A model generated the notes under the pieces. The model was not told the origin of the DNA. It did not search any database and was given only the letters and a program-made list of their open reading frames with translations. Source: Sipunculus nudus (lineage: Eukaryota > Annelida > Sipuncula > Golfingiida > Sipunculidae). Taken from it: 64,000 nucleotides of DNA. This document shows positions 24,307-37,965 of this stretch, one piece after another. The position numbers were made by a program, and so were the translations under genes. Each line of letters starts with the position of its first letter. The first letter of the stretch is position 1. Location of the stretch: contig CM049306.1 in NCBI GenBank assembly GCA_026874595.1, positions 84,658,142-84,722,141 on the forward strand. The letters run 5' to 3'.

Positions 24307-25545
24307 ATTTGATAACGTACAGTGCCAAGTATATTTGCCTCCTGCTACTGTTCAAAGCACAATTAATACGCACAACCAAAAACCAGTAAATAAAGGCTAG
24401 CATTATGTCTCGTAACACTCGTCAGGGCTTGGCAGGATGAACGGAAGCAGCGTTCTAGGAAATTGTGGCTTTCTCCATATACAAATGTATTCTTTAATCT
24501 CTGTTTCCTCTGCAGCTGTAACAGAAATCCTTCAGACAAGAGTACACTTGCATGTCCAACGCTTTCGTTCCTCAAATATCACCAGACACCATTTTCGTTA
24601 CTGTGGTCGTATATGGACAGAATATAAAATTGACGACGATACGTGTGTCTTACCGGATGGTTCTTGTGGGCGTGGTCCGAGCTGTTGCGGCTGTTAACGG
24701 GTGTTCGGGTTTCTGCGTTGTATCTGTGGATGCTGTTGCCTCCCGGACTCCTCGGAAAGCACTACTCCTCCTACCCCTCCCCCTCCCCGGCACGCTGGTG
24801 GCATGATCGACTTTCCGCTTGGCTAAGTGGCATCTTAATCTACGGCTTCAATCAAAATTCGCGCCTATGGAGCGCCCAGGGAACGGGTCTCAGGCCTTTT
24901 AAACTGGAACGCTCGGAGGGCTAAATAAATCTTCAGTCAGTCAGAAAATTGACAAAGCTGATGGCGAGTACTGATAATAAAGCAATAGTTCATACGGAGC
25001 GATCATATAACAAACCTGATGAACCTGCGAAGTCTTACATAAAACGTTGCCCTGATTTTAACTGGGCCAGGGAGTCTGGTCAACAGGGCATATTTTTTAA
25101 TGTTACAAAATCACGTTCGTGTGTGATTTACGGCGCTGATATAGGCTATACAGACAGGGAAGGCAATCACCGCTAAAGCAAAATGAAATGATCTATTTTT
25201 GAAGTCCAAGTTTTAAGCATTAACTTTGGCTAAACATCCACTTTTGGAAAAATTATCTTATCTCTGACAGGTCTTTTTATCAAGGAGTACTATTGAAATC
25301 AATGCTGGTCGGCATAAGTTCTGTAACCGCTTGACATGATCTGCACGTAAGCCTCTGGGTCTGTAGGTTGCTATAAGATGAGGCCACTAATCATTCTTGA
25401 TTTCATAACTACAGAAGTATTGATTTTTAAGATTAGTAACTACAAAAGGTGTATTTTTCCGGAAGTAATAATAACAGAGACACAGAAGTTTTGATTTTCA
25501 AGGAAATGGTGACTACTGCGGTGTTACTTTTCCAGAAATTAGTAA

Positions 25546-26959
25546 AGTTACAGGTGCCCTTTTTATTGTGTGACACGGGCGTAACTCGTGTTGTAGCGTC
25601 CTTGTCTGGTCGCGTGTTGCACTCTCAGTTTAATCCGTACTTGTTGAACTCTCGTTGTCATGCTAGCTTGGGGCTTTCTCCCCTGGCCGAGCCGGGGCGA
25701 GCTCACGTGTGAACCCTGATATGTTGAGACACGGCATTCGTTGTTCTGGTATGTCCTTTGAACGTGTGTACTATGATAGATTCTTTGGACTGTTCTAGAA
25801 GTGGAAAATTCTCGGCTTGGGGCTAGCCCATAAGAATGGACTCCTCAATTGCTCTTTTTTAGTGACTGACGCAACGTGGAGTCCATAGATTGCACCTGCA
25901 GTTAACTGTGATTATAACACTCCATACACAACTGCGAAATTTAACATATATATCAATTGTTTAATGCTTAGTACTTCTATGTGTATATTATTTTTGACCA
26001 CTGAAAAACATTACATCACTATTTTGCACCGAGGAAGTCAAATATGAACATAACAGTACACAGGCCTAAAACATTATACAGGACCGCCACCGAATGCAAG
26101 ATGTCTGCCGGACTGTTAATGCTTCAATTCCATCTGGACAAATAAATCAATTGTTGATGTTACAGGTGTTTCATGCTTTCCAGAATGGTTATTTTTTATT
26201 ACAGGCCTTTTGACATACTACATAATGAGTACATTGGTATGTTAAAACCATAGGAAATATTTTTAAACAATGTCTTTTCTAAGAGTAACGGATCGTATCG
26301 TGTTATAACCCCAGTTAGCCCTATGGTGGGCCGGCGACGCAACAGAAACCTGAAACCTGTTGCGTCGCCGTCGGCGGCTAGCTTGGGGCGAGAAGTTATA
26401 AATTGGGGGCTGTGATTTAAAGCGGAGAGAGGTCAGAGAATATTCCAGCGGACACAGACATGTGCATGTCAGTTTGTGGGACCTATCCGATTATCCAGTA
26501 ATTTCAGGGATTCTACTATTACTAACACTTTACAATTTAGTGCTGCCTGTCTCAAGTTTACTTTCTGGATTGTTACAAGAGCTTTACATTGGACTGTTAT
26601 TCTCCGAGAGATTTTGTCTGAACTGTTCGTCCGGCTTATATACATTTTAAATGATTTATCGCTGTGACAGTGGTGGTATCCAGGTACTGTGCACTTTGTT
26701 TATTTTACTGTGTGATTGTATTGATTTGTTGTTATACCGCTGTTATACTGTGTAATTGTATTGATTTAGTGTATTGTAATGTTACGGTTGTTTGAGGAAT
26801 AAATTATGGTTATTTGTTAACAAAAAAACCACTGACTTTTTTATTCATTCCCCTAGACATTTCACGCTGCCTAGTGTTACAGATTCTGATTTTTTATCTC
26901 TTTGACAAAATTTATGTTCATCACGCATACGTGATTTGTTGATATTAGGTTCCGTAACA
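25546..26959 (+). mobile_element. Solo LTR of the Gmr1-like family, split by a nested insertion
   Basis: This plus-oriented LTR starts AGTTACAGGTGCC (expected TGTTACAGG) and ends GGTTCCGTAACA. It is flanked by GTAA on both sides (25542-25545 and 26960-26963). No internal retrotransposon sequence is present, so it is a product of LTR-LTR recombination. Its promoter region is cut by an insertion at 25823-26380; without it the LTR is about 850 bp, the family length. The TATA box (near 26398) and AATAAA (26798-26803) remain. Confidence 0.9.
25823..26380. mobile_element. 558-bp nested insertion with 8-bp target duplication
   Basis: GCTTGGGG occurs on both sides (25815-25822 and 26381-26388) where other LTRs have it once. 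The insert begins CTAGCCCATAAG and ends GGCGGCTA, giving only a short terminal inverted repeat, TAGCC. Near its 3' end is a perfect 13-bp stem (26333-26345 with 26357-26369) around an 11-nt loop. There is no coding capacity. An 8-bp duplication suggests a hAT-type or related non-autonomous DNA transposon. A Helitron was considered because of the hairpin followed by CTAG, but Helitrons do not duplicate their target. Confidence 0.75.
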
Positions 26960-26963
26960 GTAA

Positions 26964-27452
26964 CCACAGAAGTCATGATGAGTTCCTGCCATTAACTTCA
27001 GTGCAGTGCATCACGATTACCTGTATAATTTATGCCACTGAGTTAACATGTACAAACCAAGAGAAAGATCGTTAGGTTCAGTATATTTCTTCAATATATG
27101 ATATTTATTAAAGAGCAGCAGTTTCTTTTTTATATCAAATCTGTTGCAGAACAAATGTCAGGATTTGTATACAAATTACATCCTGTATAAGTGACGTCAT
27201 GATATACCCTCCTTGCGCTGTACCTCCTTGCCATTTTTGAAGATAACGCGCCATTTGCACACCGGCCTGTGTAAAGCGAGAGGCAGCCATTGTTCAGGAA
27301 TGAAAATCATCCACATTATACTGAATATGAGGCGGAGTTGAGTATCAAGAGAAGACATTATCTGTCATTCATCTGCAGTATCCAGATGTTAGAATATCAT
27401 AGTCCAGTTTAAATGAGAGGTTCACTTTCTTATAGGTGGTTCACAAATACAG

Positions 27453-27491
<39 letters not shown>

Positions 27492-27951
27492 AGGAACTCA
27501 ACAAATAATGTTTCACGTATATGACAACCCATAAATATTCACGCCACATTTGTATTTGCATGTCTCACTGCCAAGAAAATGTTAGTGACAATTTATTTTG
27601 TTTTATTATGTATGTATGCAGCCAGCACTACATTAAGTTTGTTGCTAATCAACACTACACATAGTCTCTTATCCCATCGCTTTTGTTAAGCGTGCCCTTC
27701 AGATACAACACACGAATACTCTTCTACTCTACCTTTGTAGAGATTGTTATCTTCCCACCTCTTCACCGATAGCTTGTATGAAGTCTGTCCCACAGAAACA
27801 GACTTACTTTCCGTCTGTTGCAACATTAAGGAATGTTTGCGGATGTGTCTCCAGTAACCCAGTTTACCATACTGCCTTTCTGAGCAGATAAAGGACAAAA
27901 CGATACTAAGAAAAACTTGTTTACGTGGTTGGTTGATGCATGGTATGTTGT

Positions 27952-27986
<35 letters not shown>

Positions 27987-28792
27987 TTTATATTAAGAAA
28001 TACAAAACTTGAGGGCACTCAGTGGAGCGCATACCTATGCTCAGGTAAAACAACCCCACATAATCTGATTGTTTGCCCTTTATCCGAGTCCAGTCTCAAA
28101 GTTAATGGGTTCTTCCGTGATCCTTGTTCCACACTCAAGATATAAGTAAAGTCGTTATTGCGTAAACTTGAAAATAAAAATTACCAACAGACGGGTTGAA
28201 GACTTAACCTTTGTGACTGTAAATATTTCACATTCCGGCGGCTTATATGTAGAACTGATATATGTCATTTGTAAAATTCTTAGATTTATTCTTGTTTATA
28301 ACTGACTATACCGTCAACCAAACTAAATGTTGTAGCGAGATACGCCGATTAAGCTTATACAACAGGATCGACTACTTGTCCAAGCTTGATGATATCACTT
28401 TTACCGCCCGATGTGGAACCCCAGCCGCAGTGGTCAATGAAGTAGCATTAAGATGTTAGCTTAGAAAGAAATCATCAATGTTCTATTACCCTGAGTGGGG
28501 CCATGCGACACTGATTCTAAACACGTCATTACAGCATTTCCTGGGTTTCTTTTCCGCAGCATGGCCTTTCTGGTCGCATCCGTTCTAGAGTAAGGTGAGG
28601 TGAGTGAAAACCTCGGTACAGAGGCAATCTCTGTATATTTGAAAATTTCTTAGTCCCAGTTTTTTTCTCATTATTATCTTATATTGTACTGTAGGGTTTT
28701 CCCACAGTACAACATAAGGTTATACCAACATCACCAATAGATCAAAAACCTGTCCGAATTTAGAATGCTTATTACACACATGCCAAAACAGT
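26964..28792. other. Anonymous AT-rich sequence
   Basis: Only the microsatellites at 27457 and 27953 are recognisable. Confidence 0.6.
27457..27489. repeat. (AT)n microsatellite
   Basis: Pure AT run of about 33 bp; another of about 30 bp lies at 27953-27982. Confidence 0.95.
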
Positions 28793-28796
28793 ATAC

Positions 28797-29676
28797 TGTA
28801 ATACGGAACCTAATATCAACAGATCACGTACTCGTGACGAACATAAATTTTGTAATGGAGGTAAAAGAATCAGATTCTGTAACACTAGGCAGCGTGTAAT
28901 GTCTGGGGAATGAATAAAGAAGTCCGTGGTTTTTTGTCAACAAATAATTATAATTTTATTCTTAAAACAATCCTAACATTACAATACACTAAATCAATAC
29001 AATTTCACAGTATAACAACAGTACAACAGCAAATCAATACAAGTATATAAATAAAGTGTACAGTACCTGGATACCACCACTGTCACAGCGATAACAAGTC
29101 CTTTTTAACGTACAACCCAGGTGAACAGTTCACATAAATCTTCTCAGAGAACAACAGTCCAGTTCATTCATAAAATCAATCCGTCGTTATCCCAAAGTGA
29201 AGTTCCTGTCATAATCCCGAAAGCAAACTGAAAACTCTACAAGATCCGTCACAAATTAAGAAGAAAATTTATAATTGCCACACTTATCGGAAAAGGTCCA
29301 AAATTGACTTACACGCTTCTGTGTCCGCTGGAATATTTCTCACCTCTCTTTTTGGCTCTAAAACCCAGCCCCTTATTTATAACTTTCACCTCAAGCCGAG
29401 AACTTTCCATTTCTCGAACAATCCAAAGAACCTAACATGATACACAGTACACACGCGTTACAGGAAACGTCTAGAACAACATCGCTGTGTTGCTACATAT
29501 CAGGGTTCAAACGTAGACCGGCCCGGCTTGGTCAGGCGAGAAAGCCCCAGACTAGCATGACCGCTGTTTACACGTGAGACCCCACGCGTGGGCCGGGCTT
29601 TGCCGTCATAGCATCAGACAACGCTAGCGCTGAACAGACACACTGCTGCATACAGTAAAAAAAGACATCTATAACA
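28797..29676 (-). mobile_element. LTR of the Gmr1-like family (subtype A)
   Basis: 880 bp from TGTAATACGGAACC to CTATAACA, closely similar to the 11026 LTR throughout. It is probably a solo LTR, since no internal sequence adjoins it. The flanks ATAC and ACCG do not match, so either the duplication has decayed or the locus formed by recombination between two insertions. Confidence 0.85.
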
Positions 29677-29680
29677 ACCG

Positions 29681-32600
29681 TCAGTCAGTGAACTGGGTGT
29701 ACGCTTTACTACAGATACGGAGGGTATGCTTCGGGTGTACGCTTTACTAAAGACCTGAAGGGTGGCCGGTTCCTTTAGCTTTACAATTAGCTTCACAGGC
29801 TTCATTTCCTTAAAAAAAAGGAAGGGACCCCATCTACACCCTAAGGGACTTACCTGCGGGCCCTGGAGGACTGACCTCCAGGCCCGCTAACTGAATCCTA
29901 TGCCCTCCCCCTTAACTGGCTGTGATTTTTGTCAGGGCATTAATGGTTGAGCCCACTTATAGTGTGGGGGTGAGGGTTATTTATTAAGAGTATATGGAAT
30001 ATCCTACAGTACATTATCGCTACTCATCATAGTTACCACTTACACAAAGTGTTTACCGACAAATGCCCATAGTATAGAGGTTTTATTGTTAATTATGATA
30101 CATTTTAATATTATATTACTTTTTTACGTTTGATTATATTATAGCATGTTATAATATCGCTAAGTAACATCAAAAGTCACAAGCTTTCATTTTTACGGGG
30201 TTCCTGTTTACTAAATCGTCTTTTACTCGAAAATGACTAATGTTATGACCGTTATTACGTGATGATTGAGATAAGAGAAGATCGATATTTCACTAGATAA
30301 CAGGAAGGCGTGTGTTTACAAAGGAAGTTGCTTCATTCATACCTTTCCTGTGGGTGACATATTGTACTGTGTATTTGTGCGGTAAGTGGTGGCCAACAAA
30401 CCAGCTGGTGAAGTCTATACACTTCTCCCATCACCATTACGATGAATGAGACCTTGGGCTGACATTAAACAGAAGGAGAGAAGCGTAATAAGAGAACGAG
30501 ACAGCGAGGACAGGTGCGGATCCGTAATTCATCAAAACCTGCTGAAATTACAACTGCTGTATTCAAATTCCGCCGTCCCATTATCTGAGCAGGGCTTCCA
30601 TAATCATGCCCAGATCTTCATCCCGTCTTCCCCCCCAATTATAATATCAAGGATTTTAATTAGAAAGTATCATATTACCCATATTTCCTTTCCCCAGTAA
30701 GAGTGGGTGTAGGAAGCAATTATCCATTGGTTTCTAGTATATTGGTTATATAAGTAGACCCCTACTGAGCTTGATTAGTTAGGCGAGTTCTCTCATTTTG
30801 AATGCTAAATCACTTCCCTTTTAAGTGAAGTTACCAAGTCAGACGTGTTTTCTATTGACTTGTTTGAATACACCTAGTGTTTTGTTATTAAAACGCGTTT
30901 ACAAAGTGGGTAATTGGTTAATGCACTCTTAAGTCTAGGCATACGTTGCTTGTGTGTAAATAGTTCTGATGTTTTGGGTATAATTTACGGGCTTTCATTA
31001 GATGGTTTTCACACTGGCTCCTTATGCTTCAGTAAAAGCTGTCAAATGACTTTTCAATGTGATAGATTCAGTACGTCCGGGACAAGATGTAATGGCTCCT
31101 GATGTCTTGAAATAAAATACGGCATTTCTGTGGAGTGTTTGACGATTTGACATCGATGAATTACTCATATTGTTCGTGGGGAAATTTTATTTATCTGTAA
31201 ATTTATCGCTGGTCTCGTCTCATAATCCGACATCTTGTCATTCATGATCTATTGTAGTCGTAAAGCAGACGATACCAGAAGGTCACGTGACACCTTGCTC
31301 TTACGTCACTTACAGGCTTTTGATATCCTAACGCCTGGCAGATATATAGAGCTCCGTACATAACGGGGATCACAGGGATAAAGTCCCTGTCAAGTGACTG
31401 TCAAAGATAACATCGTTAATACATCAATATCGGATCATTTGAAGTCAAGACATTTAACGCGAAGACATTTTTATTTTATGGCTCATGTGCTTTGGATCCA
31501 TATAGATTTGCCAATTATTGTATATCCATTTTGGATTATGACGGCCATAAATAAGTGACTTGATTGAATTATATGGCCATAGTCACAGTTCCTTGATCTG
31601 TCAAAGCTGAACTGCCAACTATTCACAGGGCATGCAATGATCTAAAAGTTTAGCCTGCGGCAGATGGTTACCTATGCATGGTTAAATATATTCCAAAGCC
31701 GTTGGACTACTTGTAAATATACTTATAGTGGACTATTTTGATGTCTGACGTCTGTGAACGATAAATAATCCTTTGAAACTTTTATAAAATAGGCCTGAAC
31801 ACGCCGAACCCACTGCTCACAGGTTGTTTGTTTTGTTTATATCCAAGTGTTTATAACAAATGGGGGACGGCCATAATGACAAAGGAGTTCAGAATTTTAG
31901 GGTTCCTGCCACCATTTGTAGGTCTGACCTGACAAGGAGTGCTCTTTTCAATTTCCTTCCTATAAAACTCTCTTTCTGCCAGTGTCAGCAGTTCTATATG
32001 TCATTTATCAGTCTGTTTACATCCGCACGGAGGTTTTAATACCTGAAAAGTCTCACCAGCGTATTTATTATTGATGAACTATGGGCAGACCATCGCCCTA
32101 CAAAGGTTAGACAAGGTTGTTCTTCTTTTCTTAGAATAGTTTCGTACCTGTAAGACATGCGTGGAACAAAAGGGACCAGCGGGATGAGAGCACCGCAGAC
32201 ACTCATGTAAAGATCAAAGATCACGTGGCTCTTTCATGTCACGTTACACAAAGACGGCATGTCTAGTTTCGTAAATTTCAGGCAAACCATAATGTTTTAC
32301 ATAGAAAAAAAAGAGATCTGGGCGCGAGAAATCCCAGTCTCTACTTTTTTACAAAATAGATCGACTCTTTAAACATACACATAAAAATATCATAAACGTG
32401 CCACATGGGCAGTAGCACTCGGCTGAATTCGAAACTAAAAAGTTATTTCTAATAACAAAAACTGCTGTATGTCTTTTGCAGGGTGTTAATGTCTACATCA
32501 AGACACTATATGATATGTGATAATAGTCTGGCGTGAATATTTTGTTTATACAAACAGGAGAAATCAAACCTGAATACAAAAATTGAAGTTTCAGGTCGGA

Positions 32601-34649
32601 CGGTTATATGATTTGTGAACAACAAACATGGCCATCCCTTTCGTGTAAATGACGTATGAATGTCTCAAATAAATATTTGTTAAAAAGGGAAGTAAAATGT
32701 AGGCGGTGCCATCATTCGTTTTCCCATGATTAACCCCAAATCTTAATAGATATAAAGTTTCTGGAAAGTATAGATTTGAAACCAACTATACTGAATAACT
32801 CTCACAAAAGACAAATGTTATAAGATAAAAACTCACTCATTTTTAATGATAATCTACCGGTCATAACTGGGCACTATTAAAACATTTTTTTTCACATCCT
32901 TATAGTAACGATTGCATCCATTGGATATTTTACTGTTGAAACATATTTTACAATATTATGTAGACAATTACAAAATATCGGATTAAATAGAAAAGTGCCC
33001 GAAGCCGTAGGCATTTGCATCTGAATATTCCCTAGAAACTCAGAATTTCTATTTGATTCTTATATTTTTACCCTCATTGTAAATAAGTTTTTCACTAAAC
33101 AGTTCACAGCAAGGATGCTTATTTTTAGTCCTTGTAATCACTGCACGTTAGTCGGAATTCTATGTAGTACCGTGCCCTTTCGGACCTCCCTCCCTCAGGA
33201 CTTAATTGTTGCTTGTTTCAGGTTCTATGATAAAATTGATTTTTCTTTATCTATAAGAAAGTGTATGATATGTGCCCTAATAGAGTTTATTTTTTAAACA
33301 TTTACTGGATTTTTTTGCTAAGTTTGTTGATGTTTTATTGATTGGTTGTTGATCTTTCTATTGAGACATTTTACATTATGTAAATATAAAGTAATAACGT
33401 TTGTGCTGTCTGTTTTTGCTCATTTTTTATAACAATAATTTCAAAAATATTGAACTTTACAGCCAAAAATATCGAGGAAATATTCAACCCTTCTGCAAAA
33501 ACATAAACTATTTTATTATGATATAAGCATAAAATGTTACAATCGGCATCATATCTTTTTACACATGCATTTTGTATTTCTTTTCTTTTTTCCTTTTTGA
33601 AAAAGGGTACATTAACATAAGGAACATATAGGGGATTTTACAAAAATATAAATCAATGTTTGCACCCTGACCATAAAATGTAAAATAATTTGGCATCAAA
33701 TATATTACATAACAGATTCTGTTAGAGTTTAATGGGGAAAAAAAATGTTTGACCAATGGTACAGGAAATGCTTTCTAAATTTATACATGAAAAATAAACC
33801 ATTTTATCGAAACAACCTTGTAGAAAGCATTTCCAGGACGTTTTGTGGTTCTGTCAAAATTTCTGTTAATTATATTTTCAGGGTGCGTTCTACAAGGGCA
33901 AATGTGTAACGTGAATAAAATTTCAAAATCCTTTTATTTCCAACATCTTAAAATAAGAATATAAAATGATATAAAAAAACAGCATCATAAATGACAAAAC
34001 AGATTGAATTATGAAAAATATGTCATCTTTGAGAAATTGAAAATGCTTAACACGTTTGCTGACGATATGATCACCAGTCCATAAGCCATTACCGTGGCTT
34101 TCTAGCTTTACACAACTACACTACAACCGGGCGCTTCCGAGCACAAAATCATCTTTTACATTGTAAACTTTGGATGGATAATTTTGATTTTCACCTAATG
34201 ATAGAACATACCTTATTCTATCCATTAAAAAATAGCATTGTCTATTGATGTTGTGGCATTTTGGTTATGCTTGCTTTATTTCTGATAAAAATCCTTGCTT
34301 TCGACTTCCGACTTCCGAGATTTACATGGAGCCGTTTGGGAATCCCCTACTGGAAGATCCGGTTTTCCCGACTGACGGACGCAGAGGCAAGTTATCCGAA
34401 TGAACCAGCCTCGTTATTAATAACTGCTGTATGAATATACGTAGGTCAACCCTGAACGTAATATATATTATTTACCGAAAGGAATAACGTCACTTTGTGC
34501 CTTACCTCGGAAAATTGACAGTTCCATGAGCTGATGAAAATGTAAAAGTACTGTTAGAAATGGCGTGCACATCTGCACATTGATGCGAACTAAATAGCTT
34601 TTACTGCCATCCCATTGTCTTCAGCTAATCAAAAATCGACGTTTGGGGT
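29681..34649. other. Anonymous AT-rich sequence
   Basis: Five kilobases with no open frame above about 85 codons and no repeat I recognise. It may be intergenic or intronic. Confidence 0.6.
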
Positions 34650-34846
34650 GGCACGCTGCCGCTAGTACGGAGGATGTTGGACAAACCAAACTCCACAGGC
34701 AATTGACACTTGCTCCCTCATTGCCTGCGACGTGCATATTAGGTTAATTCGACTACGGATATTTTCCCATGGTACCCAAAAAATGTACACTTCTCACTTG
34801 AATTCGTAAAATTGGTTTGACATGTCCAACATCCTCCGTACGTGCC
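34650..34846. mobile_element. 197-bp palindromic MITE-like element
   Basis: A perfect 19-bp inverted repeat (34665-34683 and 34823-34841, GTACGGAGGATGTTGGACA) is bracketed outside by GGCACG and CGTGCC and inside by AACCAA and TTGGTT. No target duplication is evident. Confidence 0.7.
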
Positions 34847-34924
34847 TACGGGCTGTCTACGACCTCGAAATTTCGCAAGACTGACTTGCATGGCACGTGA
34901 GATTCTGCACAAAATTTGGACACA

Positions 34925-34954
34925 AACCGGCCGTATGAGCCCGTACGGCCGGTT
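34925..34954. repeat. 11-bp perfect inverted repeat
   Basis: AACCGGCCGTA and TACGGCCGGTT separated by 8 nt. GC-rich in an AT-rich setting; function unknown. Confidence 0.6.
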
Positions 34955-35047
34955 CTGGCCTAGGCTTTAACTGTGTGACTGTATTAGTACTCCATAAGAC
35001 TCACAACAGGAATCCTAATTTATTGAAATTCAGAATTATATCTTATA

Positions 35048-35120
<73 letters not shown>

Positions 35121-37124
35121 CTAAAATAATTTCCTATACTCAAGAAGGACATTGTACCTATGCAGCGTGCAGGTGCAGTCAGAACACAGAAATACCTAAT
35201 AGTGGTTTCCAAGAGGTGTTCCATTAGCTAAACTGGTAACCAGTAAAAGCTGTTTAAAAATTGCATGAAGCAGTTTCCCTTCGAACTACGCGCTTCTGTA
35301 TATAGCATGGAGTAGTTTGATGTTTAAATAAACATTGCTAAACAGGATACCCCCACTCTCTGTCTTTGTGATTTAGGAATCAGACTTTTGGGTTTCTTTG
35401 TTTTTCTTTGGCGTATGTAGTTCTAGTATCATCCAGTTCTAAGCATTGTCCCTCAAAATGGATGATATAGAAATCTATTGTATCGCTAATCGGAAATCTT
35501 TGTGTGATCTGTAAAAAAGTATGTTCGTTGTTATAAGGATTATGTATTTAATATGTAGCCGGGCACATTATTGATTTCCTGCAGACGGATAAAAATTTTA
35601 AAAAATTATATTGGTCTGAGAAGTTTTATAATGAAATTTAGAAACAGATTACTGCGTTGTGCAAATGCATAAAAATGACACAGAAACATAGGATATTATT
35701 ATCATTTCATGCATTATTATTATTATTTATTATTATTATTATAAATTTTATATTACATTTTTTAATCAGATGATCTTGATCTTGATCTTATCATGTTTTA
35801 ATTATGTTTATTCATACTTTCTCTACATTTAACCTGCAAATGTTTAACCTATATTAATCATTCCTATTGGTTAACAACATTTCAGTGAAAATATTACTGG
35901 TGACAGTCTTAACAGTCTGTATCCCTGCATATACTGTGCGCCACGACTCTTGCGGTCCGGGTTTTAAATAACAGAATTACTGGCTCTTTGTTTATTTATA
36001 CTCCGCTCACTTCAGGTAAAGTTCAGCAGGAAAAACAGAGCCTGGCAACTGGCTGAGTTAAAAGGTGCGCTCACTTGTTGTATCGTCAGGTAAAGAAAAC
36101 GCTCAGCATGGGTCAACAAAGGTGCCCGCGTTCATCTCTAGGGGCGCGCAAGTCGCCAGGTCTCTCTCAGTTGAAATAATTTAAAAAGACGAAATGGGTT
36201 GTTTGTCCGCGGGATGCAGGGTTTCTTATAGGTGTTTACCGGGTCTATCCCAACGTTGCAAGGTTGGGGAGATATCCCTCTTTACTTCCTCATATAATTT
36301 CGTTTAAACACTACGGGACTCCCATGAAGCATGCTATATATAAGAAAGACTATTAGTTGTCACGCGAATTTTATGTATTTGTTTGTTTAGTATAATGCAT
36401 GCATGCCATGCAACTTTTTATAGTATGTTACTGAATACCATGGCGACGCTGTATGGAAATGAACCTGTTAGTGAAAATATGTTATGTAACCATAACAGCA
36501 GAAGAACTGAGAATTGGCACCGAAAATACAAGACGTTGTTGAAGAGTCGTGTTTCCTATGTGTATTGTAGGGTGAAATAGAGAAAATGCATGGTACCTTA
36601 TTATGAGATAGGAAGAAATAAGCTGTGGCCAACCATGACAAAATTATGTGCATAGTGCTCGTTTAAATATCTCTGGAAAATCATCTAATGTATAACACAT
36701 GCAAAATATTTCTTATTGTATTTTCAAAATGAGTGGATTTCTGGTAATCTTATGTCAACCAAACAGAAACTTGCAAAACGGTAAAAGTTCTGTCATACAA
36801 AGACACGCCCATTTAATTGCTTTCATAGGTGGTCACTAATGCATGCACTTCCATGACTAATTGTATGTACGCCTGGGGCCTTCACATGATTATTTATGAC
36901 AAACATATAAAAATGAATTTGAGTCAGTCAGATAATTTATATTTGTAAGTTTACGCCAATCCAGAGAGTAAACACATACCGGGGAGAAGAGTTCAATGTC
37001 TGCATAACGGGCACTGAAATGAAAATGAAATGGGGCTCTTAATGATAGACATTGTATATTGATGAAAAAAACAATTTTTTAATGACAATCACTGAATTAG
37101 TATGAATGATATTTTCCATGTCAG
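34955..37124. other. Anonymous AT-rich sequence
   Basis: Only the (AT)n run at 35049 and a short ATT stretch near 35710 stand out. Confidence 0.6.
35049..35117. repeat. (AT)n microsatellite
   Basis: Pure AT run of about 69 bp. Confidence 0.97.
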
Positions 37125-37683
37125 GGCCTGAATAAGGACGAAATGGTAGTTTTCTTGAAAGGACGAAATATATATGAAATGACGTTTCTATTAACAGGCA
37201 CTGAATAGTGACGATATAACGTTCTTCATGAAAGGCACTTAATAAGGAGAAATGGTGTTTTACTTTATTCTTCTATCCATATATTCCATAGTCTGTCCAA
37301 ATCGTCGATGTCTGGCATCACTTAGCTAAATATTTGTGATAAAACCACATCTGGATGGAAGCAATAAATGTCAAACGTTTTATAATATATTTTTTTTATA
37401 AATATTACTTTGATATGAATCGGTTTTGAAATAGAGAATCGTTACGTCATATAGTAGTGATTACTAATTGTCAAAGCCAGTTATCATGTAGAATTCGGGA
37501 TCATATACTTGGTTACAGGCATGACAATATGATATTCCTCAAAACAGACAGTGCATTACAGGACGAAATATATTCTTCCTAACACGTACAGCCTTAGGAC
37601 TAAGGCACTATTGTAAACACGCACGAAACTAGGCCGGACGAGTAACTGCTTGATATCAAACAGAGAACTGGAAGGAAGGAAAA

Positions 37684-37965
37684 CATTCTTCAGAGCAAAC
37701 ACGAAACTAGACAGCATAAAAAAGACATGCCTGACAAATGGTAAGAAACAAAACTGAAAGGAGTGACATTCGTTAGAGCAAACACGAAATAGACAGCATA
37801 AAAAAGACATGTTTGACAAAAGGCAATAAACTAGACAGGAAGAAATCACTCGTTAGAGCAAACACCAAACTAGACAGCATAAAAAGACAAGTTTGACATC
37901 AATCAAGAAACTAGACAGGAAGAAAAAAAAAACATTCGTTAGTGCAAACACTAAACTAGCCCGCC
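37684..37965. repeat. Minisatellite, 80-86 bp units, about 3.3 copies
   Basis: Units begin near 37684, 37768, 37848 and 37934 with ATTCGTTAGAGCAAACAC and continue with AAACTAGACAGCATAAAAAAG and GACAAGTTTGACA-like sequence. More diverged units with GGACGAAAT and GGCACTGAATA motifs extend upstream (about 37125-37260 and 37555-37680), so the array was once larger. Confidence 0.85.

Larger units (their letters stand above)
23812..25541. other. Anonymous sequence
   Basis: Holds the weak tRNA-like and MITE fragments listed separately, and a GC-richer patch near 24640-24920 with overlapping short frames. Nothing else recognised. Confidence 0.5.

Noticed and set aside
26333-26384. Helitron 3' end (hairpin followed by CTAG)
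   Set aside because: The insertion is flanked by an 8-bp direct repeat and not placed between A and T, which does not fit Helitron insertion.
37684-37965. CRISPR-like spaced repeats
   Set aside because: Units are contiguous tandem repeats without unique spacers, in a eukaryotic context.
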